From a virus: a stretch of 35,801 nucleotides of DNA. The notes below the pieces were generated by a model. That model was not told the DNA's origin, searched no databases, and saw only the letters and a program-made list of their open reading frames with translations. Below are positions 29,921-35,801 of the stretch, in pieces; position 1 is the first letter of the stretch; every line of letters starts with the position of its first letter. The DNA lies in IMG/VR virus record IMGVR_UViG_3300045738_000588, positions 1 through 35,801 of that record. One strand, written 5' to 3'. A program made the position numbers and the translations under genes.

Positions 29921-30428
29921 GACCTAAGCTGAGACCTCAACTGCGACCTGCTAGATTAGATTCTGATGACCGCTGTTGATCTGTGGTGACCTGTGGTTTG
30001 ACCTGCGGACTTAGACAATGGTGAACTGTGTGACCTGTGGTGACCAAAAGTTTGACCGCACAAAATTAGACAATGGTGAACTGAGTGATCAGCGATGACC
30101 AAAGAAAAAGACCTGAGTGATCAGTTGAGGTCTCTCAGTTTGACCTAGCTTTTTAGACAATAGCGACCGCACTTGACCCCCCCCGCCATCTTTTTCATCC
30201 GCTTAGACCGTACTAATCTAGCGACACTCCCAGACATAGCCACATATTGTTCAGACAATGGCGACCAGAAATGATCAGGTTAGACCTCAGTAAAGACCAC
30301 CGAAATTAGACTTTAGCGACCTGCGATGATCAGTTTAGACCTCAGTAAAGACCTCGGACTTTAGACTTTAGCGACCTGTAATGCCTGCGTTAGACCTCAG
30401 TAAAGACCTCGGACTTTAGACAATGCGG
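29921..30428. repeat. GACC-rich directional repeat array with 55-bp tandem units
   Basis: Three 55-bp tandem copies are clear: 30251-30305, 30306-30360 and 30361-30415, with a partial fourth from 30416. The core reads TTAGACxxTAGCGACCTG, then TTAGACCTCAGTAAAGACC. Degenerate copies starting TTAGACAATGGTGAACTG lie at about 30011 and 30066. I count 24 GACC on the plus strand between 29921 and 30408 against one GGTC in the whole stretch 29881-30420, so the array is strongly directional. TGATCA occurs several times. Confidence 0.8.
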
Positions 30429-30487
30429 AAGTGGTCACACCTCCCCCACCGCTTTTTTTCCCCAACTATCCCCAACTATCTCCAATT

Positions 30488-31204
30488 TCACAGCCCCATT
30501 CTCACCGCTAACTCTTCAGCGGACGGCATAAATGTTATTAATTCCTTCCGTGTGACTCTTATGGAGTTGAGGTCTGTGAAGTTGCGGAAGTATTTCAGTA
30601 GTTTTGTCTTCCCCGTGAAGTCATACCATGTACTTTTTCGAGGAACAAAAGGCATAAACGCGAGGAGTGAATTGGTCTGGGACACGAACCTTTTGTACTT
30701 AGAAACCTTCTCGGCTAACTCCGTAATGAGACAATTTTTGGTCAGCACATGGCAGACCTCATCGTATGCCAAGAAGTCGACTGAAAGTTGAACCATTGGC
30801 AGGTTGGGCATCCCATTGTAAGGATGTGGAGCAACGAATCTATCATCGCCTGAGGCATCAAGAATAAGTACGGCACTTTCCTGATCCTTTCTCCTGTAAA
30901 GCCTGTGCTGAATACGGAAGCGATCTGCGTATCTGTCCAATTCCCAAGGGTTCATATTGGAGCAGTGGGCAAAATCATGCCTCTGTACGGCTATGGTACC
31001 CCCTCCCGCCCCTGATGCTGAGTCGCACACTTGATAAGGCCCCATAGGCGTATGTAGGAGTTCTTTGAAGTTAGTTGGTGGTAGGATATACCGACTGGAG
31101 GTAGTCGCTCTGTTAAGGAGCGGTAGGTACACGCCCATCATCCAATGCCAATATATGCCCCTATGACTAGCGGGGACTTTCGTGGTTACTCGGTATTCAT
31201 TCAT
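30488..31204 (-). CDS. Unrecognised protein downstream of the MoxR gene, 238 aa
   Basis: I cannot place this protein. It has a Trp/Tyr/Met-rich start (HRGIYWHWMMGVYLPLLNRA), a Gly-rich loop (SASGAGGGTIAVQRHDFAHC), strands ESAVLILDAS and LPMVQLSVDF, and a basic helical end. The start ATG at 31204 is preferred to an upstream alternative. Being last in the operon after the MoxR ATPase, it may be the substrate or a partner of that machine; that is inference. Unlike its upstream neighbours its start has no CAACCA leader. Confidence 0.62.
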   Translation of the reverse strand: MNEYRVTTKVPASHRGIYWHWMMGVYLPLLNRATTSSRYILPPTNFKELLHTPMGPYQVCDSASGAGGGTIAVQRHDFAHCSNMNPWELDRYADRFRIQHRLYRRKDQESAVLILDASGDDRFVAPHPYNGMPNLPMVQLSVDFLAYDEVCHVLTKNCLITELAEKVSKYKRFVSQTNSLLAFMPFVPRKSTWYDFTGKTKLLKYFRNFTDLNSIRVTRKELITFMPSAEELAVRMGL

Positions 31205-31261
31205 AATGACAAAATAAAGAGGGACAAAGGCCAACCACGGTCCTCTGCCCCTCTCGTTGTT

Positions 31262-31273
31262 TTTCGGCCGAAA
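31262..31273. promoter_or_regulatory. 12-bp perfect palindrome after the MoxR gene
   Basis: TTTCGGCCGAAA, four bases past the MoxR stop codon. It has no loop, so it cannot make a good hairpin; a protein-binding site is possible. Confidence 0.3.
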
Positions 31274-31277
31274 TTAG

Positions 31278-32330
31278 TTATCCATTTACGAGGCCGTTTG
31301 CTACGATTGCTAGGTCGGTGTAACCTTCCTGCTCGGTACATTCTGGAAACCGCTTTTCGCAGTCGGTTATGTACTTGGCTTGGTATTCGGTTGGCAGTTC
31401 TCGGTGTACCCATTTGGCGATGTTCACAAAATGCTTTTCGGTCATCTGTGTCAAACATTGAGTTAGGGCAAACAGGATGCTCGGCGAGGACGATTCCAGA
31501 TCGTCTAATGTAACAGACCCCCCCGTGGCAATTTTGCGAGGAATGCTACCGAGTGTCTCGATCATTTCTACGAATGAAAGAAATTCGGTGGCGAATGCCT
31601 CCCCGACTGCTCCCTCCAAAACCTCATGGGATTTCAAACCCACTTTGAAAAGGTCGCTGACCGCTTCGATTGTTCTCGGGCTAGGTTGATTAGACATTGT
31701 TTCCCCATCCGCATCTTGGTAGTTCGGATCGAAGCTGTGTAGCATATCTGGCTTCCAGTTCACAAACGATATGACTTCTGGAGCAATTTCATTTTCGTAT
31801 GCCCACTCTGTCCATGAATTGACATCTGCCTCAATCTTCAGCCGAGTTTTGAACCTGCTGATTAGCGGAGTGATCATTCCCGTGACTCCCGCCTTATCTT
31901 TCTTGCGGTTAGAAGCGGCTGTGAAAACAACATGGTCAGATATTCGGTGGCCATTTATCTCCCGTTGCATTATCAGTTGCATAAGTGCCGCGTGTACCCC
32001 CTTGGACGCTTGACCAATATCATCTAGGAAACAGATGGTGGGTTTATCCGCATCCAGTAGTTTCCTGAGTTGAGCCGTGGGTAAGAACTCGGCCCTAGTT
32101 TCGGTATACCCCCCCTCGCCATCTTCTACGCCCCGAACAATCGCTGGTACGCCTTTGAGGTCAGTTGGGTCGAATACCACGGGGTGCATTATTATTAGGT
32201 CATAATCCAATTCCTCCGCAAGCTGTTCAATGATTTTAGTTTTTCCGAGGCCAGGAGCCCCGAGAGTGAGAAACTGGAATTTGTTTTTAAGTAATTCCCG
32301 TGCTGTGGCTGTATATGTTTTCGTATTCAT
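31278..32330 (-). CDS. MoxR-family AAA+ ATPase (CobS-like)
   Basis: A 350-residue AAA+ ATPase. Walker A is GAPGLGKT (24-31), Walker B ICFLDD (99-104), sensor 1 AASNR (138-142), arginine finger ISRF (Arg159), sensor-2 region QPSPRTIEA. These spacings and the MoxR-type insert before Walker B identify the MoxR/CobS clade. Family members act as chaperone-like or metal-chelatase motors and usually work with a VWA-domain partner, whose gene lies just upstream here. Two CAACCATA leaders (32343-32350, 32354-32361) precede the start. What it remodels is unknown; candidates are virion parts or host complexes. Confidence 0.9.
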   Translation of the reverse strand: MNTKTYTATARELLKNKFQFLTLGAPGLGKTKIIEQLAEELDYDLIIMHPVVFDPTDLKGVPAIVRGVEDGEGGYTETRAEFLPTAQLRKLLDADKPTICFLDDIGQASKGVHAALMQLIMQREINGHRISDHVVFTAASNRKKDKAGVTGMITPLISRFKTRLKIEADVNSWTEWAYENEIAPEVISFVNWKPDMLHSFDPNYQDADGETMSNQPSPRTIEAVSDLFKVGLKSHEVLEGAVGEAFATEFLSFVEMIETLGSIPRKIATGGSVTLDDLESSSPSILFALTQCLTQMTEKHFVNIAKWVHRELPTEYQAKYITDCEKRFPECTEQEGYTDLAIVANGLVNG

Positions 32331-32362
32331 TTTTTGTTTTGGTATGGTTGATTTATGGTTGT

Positions 32363-33661
32363 TTAGTTTTCCATCCTGACCACCGCTAGATCGGTGTCGT
32401 TTCCAAATTGCGGTGAGCCATTTGGCGTGATTAAGAATAATGATTCTGCTTCTGGAAGTTTATCCACATGAACGAAACCATCTGTAAGGACGATGACCCC
32501 AATAGGCGGTTCGTCCAACTTGTCGATGAAGTCGAATGCGGATGTGAAATCTGTACCCCCCCCACCCTTCGGAGACGGGATGGGATCATCTGGTAATAGT
32601 TCAACCGCGGAATGTACTTCCGTATCAGCATATATTAAGGAAAAGGTATCTGGCATCCCCTGCTCGGCAAATACTTGAGTGGCACCCCTTAGTTCCGATA
32701 TGGCTTTTTCGAGATGCGGTGGAGTCATTGAGCCAGAGGTATCAACAACGACCGCCAATCTTCCGAGCGATTCGGCTGAAAAGCTAGGTAGGATTATGTC
32801 CCCGATTTGTTTCGGTGAGCGATACGAGTAATCAACTGGTGAGATTGATTCGATGAATCTTTCGAGGAGCATTTCCCATTGGACGGTGGGCTTGAATGTT
32901 TTCTCGATGTCGGTTGTGATCCCCGCTGGCATATTTCCCGCTTGCTGAGCAGAGTGAATGGCCTGCCTGACCTCCCGCTTCCTTCTGGCCTCCTGTTCTG
33001 GCTTATCGGCCTCTTGTTCACTCGGCCTAACCTCTCCCCATTCCCGTGGTTTAGGTGGCTGTTCGGTTTCGGTGGGTTTATCCCCTTCGGTATCTCCTTC
33101 GCTATCACCCTCGCCGTCTCCTTCGCCGTCCCCTTCGGTATCTTCATCGGGTTGTTTTTCATCCTCATTCTCATCTTCCTCCTCATCTTTTCTTTCATCC
33201 ATGAGCGTTTTGAAGATTTGTTCGGCTGATTGATTTTTGAATCTGGCGAGGTCCATTGGATTCGTCTGACCATCTGGTGGAAATTCAAATCGGTCTCTAT
33301 CAGTCAGGTGCTGGTTGATTGCGAAGTCACATGCTTGATTCCAGATACGGAAAACGCTCGAATCAATTCTGGCTTCGTTGGGGATTCTCAGATCATGGAG
33401 TAAAGCCTTATGCATGACTTCATGACAGATTAAGGTTCGCTGTTGCTTGGGGTTCAACTTGTCCCAGAAGTCGGGGCCGAATCCCATTCTGTCCCCGCTG
33501 ACATAAGCTGTGGTGTCTGGTTCGTCATCAATTACAATTTTCATTCCCAAGGCCAGCGAGGCAAAAAACGGCTCAAGGAAAATCAATTTCCCTATCTGTT
33601 TCCTGATACGCTTGTCGAGGTTGCTGGCAATGCCGAGTCGGTTTTGTAGTTCTGTATTCAT
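32363..33661 (-). CDS. Metallopeptidase-like plus VWA protein (DUF2201 type), MoxR partner
   Basis: A 432-residue protein. The N-terminal domain has HEVMHKALLH (80-89), a zinc-metallopeptidase HExxH with a further His, then WNQACDFAINQHL (107-119), the signature of DUF2201 N-terminal domains. An acidic low-complexity linker (about 155-235) carries Gly-Glu-Gly-Asp repeats. The C-terminal VWA domain has an intact MIDAS: DTSGS (307-311), Thr370 in GGGGTDF, and Asp394 in LTDG. In cobalt/magnesium chelatases and RavA-ViaA, MoxR ATPases act through such VWA proteins. An HExxH beside a MIDAS suggests a MoxR-controlled protease, still unproven. KGGGGTD codons contain a G8 run (32556-32563). Start has a CAACCACA leader. 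Confidence 0.87.
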   Translation of the reverse strand: MNTELQNRLGIASNLDKRIRKQIGKLIFLEPFFASLALGMKIVIDDEPDTTAYVSGDRMGFGPDFWDKLNPKQQRTLICHEVMHKALLHDLRIPNEARIDSSVFRIWNQACDFAINQHLTDRDRFEFPPDGQTNPMDLARFKNQSAEQIFKTLMDERKDEEEDENEDEKQPDEDTEGDGEGDGEGDSEGDTEGDKPTETEQPPKPREWGEVRPSEQEADKPEQEARRKREVRQAIHSAQQAGNMPAGITTDIEKTFKPTVQWEMLLERFIESISPVDYSYRSPKQIGDIILPSFSAESLGRLAVVVDTSGSMTPPHLEKAISELRGATQVFAEQGMPDTFSLIYADTEVHSAVELLPDDPIPSPKGGGGTDFTSAFDFIDKLDEPPIGVIVLTDGFVHVDKLPEAESLFLITPNGSPQFGNDTDLAVVRMEN

Positions 33662-33684
33662 TTGTGGTTGTGTTTTTAGGTTAA

Positions 33685-33702
33685 CCCCCCCCGCCCCTTG
33701 AA
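33685..33702 (-). repeat. 18-nt G8-containing repeat, copy 2
   Basis: Identical to 5649-5666, here noncoding, between the helical-protein gene and the VWA gene, 24 bases before the VWA start codon. Confidence 0.6.
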
Positions 33703-33740
33703 TGGACGGAGGAGGCGTTGCGGTTGTTTCGGTGTGTGTT

Positions 33741-34664
33741 TTATCGTGGCAGGTTAGCCATGATGCTATTCACCGCTGTCTTGAGCGATGCGGTGGCATC
33801 CTGTCGCTTTGTGTTCGGTTCCCCAACCCCTACCTTCAATTCTTCAAGGCTGGAACACTTATCGGCGAATATCTCCTTCGTCTGTTTGATGAGTTTTGAA
33901 AGAACTTTGTCATCTGCGAAGTTCATGTCATCTGCCGTTTTGAGAATTTCGATTACCGAATCATATGTTGAACTTCGGAACCGCTCTGCTTCGCCTGTCT
34001 CTAATGCTTGAAGCCTGCCGATAAGTTTTTCAACTGCTTCGATTATTCTCAGGTAATTCTCACGATTCGCGTCCTTGAGTTTCTGCTGAACATTTTGTGC
34101 TACGCTGTCCCTGATTTCGGCCAGAACTTCTGAATCCACATTGTTCAGCCTCGTATCGGCATCTGATATGGTTTCCATTTCTAGGCGAACCCCATATTTC
34201 TCAATCCATTCATCAATTGGAGGAAATTCCTCAACTTTGAACAATCCATTGAGCCGATGTTTCGCATCATCAATAATCAGGTCATATTTCCCTCGCAGTT
34301 CTCTCTTTTCGGTTTCAAACAATTCCTTCTGCTTGTTCATGAAGGTCAGGTATGCCGAAACCTTTTTCGAGGCGAGGAGGCGACCCCCGTTATCATCCCA
34401 CGGATGTGTATTCGCTCTGATGTATTTGTTTGTTGCGGATCGTATCTGGCGAAGAGGCCGAAGCATGATCGGTTGGATCAACCTTTTGGATACGCTCAGA
34501 GAATCCGAATCCGCATTGGAATGAGTAGCGTATTCCTCGGAGGCTTTCCTGTCGGTTTTTCGACCCTCCATGAAGGCCCATCTGACCCGAACAATGACGG
34601 CGGTTTTAGTTGGAAGGGGTTCGCGGTTTGCGTTCCCCAAGTTTTCTGGTGTGGTATCATTCAT
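33741..34664 (-). CDS. Helical protein of the MoxR-VWA block (possibly DUF3150-like), 307 aa
   Basis: A largely alpha-helical protein. The N-terminal part, LIQPIMLRPLRQIRSATNKY then THPWDDNGGRLLASKKVSAY, is followed by coiled coils (TFMNKQKELFETEKRELRGK) and PPIDEWIEKYGVRLEM. I recall this layout from DUF3150-type proteins encoded beside CobS/MoxR and VWA genes in phages, but I am not certain of the family. It is 79 bases upstream of the VWA gene. AAGGAAA lies before its ATG, so here a Shine-Dalgarno-like site replaces the CAACCA leader. A structural adaptor for the ATPase-VWA pair is a fair guess. Confidence 0.65.
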   Translation of the reverse strand: MNDTTPENLGNANREPLPTKTAVIVRVRWAFMEGRKTDRKASEEYATHSNADSDSLSVSKRLIQPIMLRPLRQIRSATNKYIRANTHPWDDNGGRLLASKKVSAYLTFMNKQKELFETEKRELRGKYDLIIDDAKHRLNGLFKVEEFPPIDEWIEKYGVRLEMETISDADTRLNNVDSEVLAEIRDSVAQNVQQKLKDANRENYLRIIEAVEKLIGRLQALETGEAERFRSSTYDSVIEILKTADDMNFADDKVLSKLIKQTKEIFADKCSSLEELKVGVGEPNTKRQDATASLKTAVNSIMANLPR

Positions 34665-34684
34665 TATGTTATTTCCTTATTGTT

Positions 34685-35455
34685 TTATGAGTTTAGGCGG
34701 TTTGCCCAATTCGGTGAGAGTCGGTTGAAGTATTCTGGTTGGGATTCCCCATAGTAGTTCATGCCAGTTGCGGTCTTGCTGATCACATATTCTGACAGTA
34801 CTGTTTCAATTGAGGCTCGGCTGACCACCACTTCGTATCGCTGTCCCCCGTGATAAACATCGTGGTGGGGAATTAGTGAAGCACAGGTTGAAGTCAGGTT
34901 CATTATTCTGAACCCACCACAGGTATCTTTGAGGATTTTCTGTTCGCGTTCCCCATCTGGCCAACCCCGTATCTCCTTGGCTGATATTTTGATTGTGGCC
35001 AGTTGAACTTTCAACACGGTATCGCTGTCCTCCGAGGTCAGCTTGCCCATCATTTCGATGAACCCAGATTCGTTATACCTTTTGACCTTACAGTCCTGAT
35101 ATTTCAAATCCACTTTGTATATCCCGAATGTGGAAACATCTGGAACCGCTACGCTGTGGTTGTCGAGGTGATTCATCCTCCCGATGTACCCATGGGGACT
35201 GATGTACATTCCCGCTGATCTGAGTTCAAGGAGTGGCCCTAGAGATCGGTGTGTTTTATTGAGGAAATTGTCCATCAGTTCGGACTGCTCGTCCCCCCCC
35301 ATGATTTCCTCCACATACGCATCTCTGATCTGCTGTAACATATGAAGATGTGTGTAGCAGAGTTCATCGTGTTCGTGTTCCGAATATTGATCCCTGATCC
35401 CCACGAACAGATGGAAGAGATATTGTGATTGTAGCCCTGTGATTGTGATATTCAT
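34685..35455 (-). CDS. Unrecognised protein upstream of the MoxR-VWA block, 256 aa
   Basis: The first half is helical and His/Glu-rich (FVGIRDQYSEHEHDELCYTH, LQQIRDAYVEEIMGGDEQSE). The second half is mainly strands (STFGIYKVDLKYQDCKVKRY, DTVLKVQLATIKISAKEIRG, GGQRYEVVVSRASIETVLSE). No family recognised. It lies 20 bases before the helical-protein gene and is preceded by two CAACCA leaders (35463-35470, 35479-35486). The codons for MGGD include a G8 run (35293-35300). By position it belongs to the MoxR-VWA operon. Confidence 0.65.
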   Translation of the reverse strand: MNITITGLQSQYLFHLFVGIRDQYSEHEHDELCYTHLHMLQQIRDAYVEEIMGGDEQSELMDNFLNKTHRSLGPLLELRSAGMYISPHGYIGRMNHLDNHSVAVPDVSTFGIYKVDLKYQDCKVKRYNESGFIEMMGKLTSEDSDTVLKVQLATIKISAKEIRGWPDGEREQKILKDTCGGFRIMNLTSTCASLIPHHDVYHGGQRYEVVVSRASIETVLSEYVISKTATGMNYYGESQPEYFNRLSPNWANRLNS

Positions 35456-35537
35456 TTTTGTTTATGGTTGTTTTGTTTTGTGGTTGTTTGTCCCCGTGGC
35501 TAATCGCACGGAAGAATGGTTTGAATCTTATATGTGG

Positions 35538-35801
35538 TTAACCCTTACGCTGGATGCCGCTTGATGGGTTTGAACAGGTGTGGCAGATAACCCGCTGGTC
35601 AGAGTTTTCCGCGATCCAATTAATGGCCTCCCTCTCGGTTTCAAATCGCTGAATGTATTCTGCTTGTGATCCTTCATCTCCCCATACGGTGTATGAAGTT
35701 ATTTCAGTACCCTTCAGGTTGGTTTTGATTTTGTATAAGATGTCAGGATGCGGATTCGGCCGAAGTGATTTTGACAATTTATCTGAGGCTGAACTGACAA
35801 C
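35538..35801 (-). CDS. Hypothetical protein, C-terminal part of the junction-spanning gene
   Basis: Continuation of the protein that starts at 352. The last 80 or so residues carry a small alpha/beta stretch (TEITSYTVWGDEGSQAEY, then FETEREAINWIAENSD), which resembles short phage proteins that format one beta hairpin and one helix. It has two cysteines near the end (VICHTCSNPSSG), a possible half zinc knuckle. The TAA stop is followed by an 80-base spacer with two CAACCA leader motifs before the next gene. No function can be assigned. Confidence 0.72.
   Translation of the reverse strand, partial: VVSSASDKLSKSLRPNPHPDILYKIKTNLKGTEITSYTVWGDEGSQAEYIQRFETEREAINWIAENSDQRVICHTCSNPSSGIQRKG
35675..35801. 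repeat. Terminal direct repeat, right copy
   Basis: Exact second copy of the first 127 bases. One copy should be removed when the genome is circularised. It lies inside the gene that spans the junction. Confidence 0.93.

Larger units (their letters stand above)
29622..30487. other. Noncoding 866-base region before the late operon: candidate cos/pac or origin
   Basis: No convincing gene. Next to the small terminase gene it has G-runs (29674-29688) and a strong inverted repeat (29724-29742). Then TAGCCTAAATCT occurs twice (29836-29847 and 29896-29907), followed by a degenerate repeat array (29921-30428). A C8 tract stands at 30177-30184. Two CCCCAACTATC copies close the region at about 30460-30481. 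The location beside a GpA-type terminase suggests a packaging site; iterated sites could equally be an origin. Confidence 0.65.

Noticed and set aside
30251-30428. CRISPR-like array
   Set aside because: The 55-bp units are tandem without unique spacers of constant length, and there are no cas genes.

Overview
The window is one complete, circular phage genome, seen as a contig whose first 127 bases are repeated exactly at its end (1-127 = 35675-35801). Removing one copy leaves about 35,674 bp, and a gene reads through the junction without a break. Every gene I can support lies on the minus strand. Gene order and families are those of a small lambda-like tailed phage with a long tail, probably a siphovirus. 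I see no integrase, no convincing CI-type repressor, no tRNA and no CRISPR array. The host is not identifiable. A lipoprotein with a C-terminal membrane anchor, which fits a one-piece spanin, points to a Gram-negative host. Replication seems to lean on host enzymes: there is a helicase loader and an initiator-like protein but no polymerase or helicase.

Layout, read in the direction of transcription (right to left, around the circle). (1) 1144 down to 1, across the junction, to 30488: three small genes, the junction gene, then a block of five. That block holds an unknown protein, a helical protein, a metallopeptidase-VWA protein (HEVMH plus MIDAS), a MoxR-type AAA+ ATPase and another unknown. 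Most starts in this block follow a CAACCACA/CAACCATA leader instead of a Shine-Dalgarno sequence. (2) 29622-30487: a noncoding region with 55-bp tandem repeats and about 24 same-strand GACC sites, directly upstream of the small terminase gene. It is a candidate packaging site or origin. (3) 29621 to 16299: head and tail genes in lambda order: small terminase, large terminase, membrane protein, head protein, gpW-like, portal, protease with scaffold, capsid, connectors, an unexpected methyltransferase, tail tube, chaperone, tape measure, tail protein. (4) 16299 to 9796: an accessory and lysis block: a protein with 35 cysteines, a PHB-depolymerase-like esterase, a beta-propeller glycosidase-like protein, a sulfotransferase, a GT34-like glycosyltransferase, a candidate u-spanin and a holin-like protein. 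(5) 9608 to 1382: recombination and replication genes, then seven overlapping genes: an unknown, two ParB-like proteins, a TET-associated-type glycosyltransferase, two methyltransferases and a Holliday-junction resolvase. The middle of this cluster looks like a DNA hypermodification cassette.

How the parts fit: the annealing protein, initiator, helicase loader and resolvase would support DNA replication and recombination. The ParB/glycosyltransferase/methyltransferase cluster may decorate the DNA. The terminase packages it, possibly at the repeat array. The esterase and propeller proteins probably attack surface polysaccharide. The MoxR-VWA block has no obvious place in a minimal lambda-like cycle and is the best candidate for an undescribed system. 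No endolysin is recognisable.
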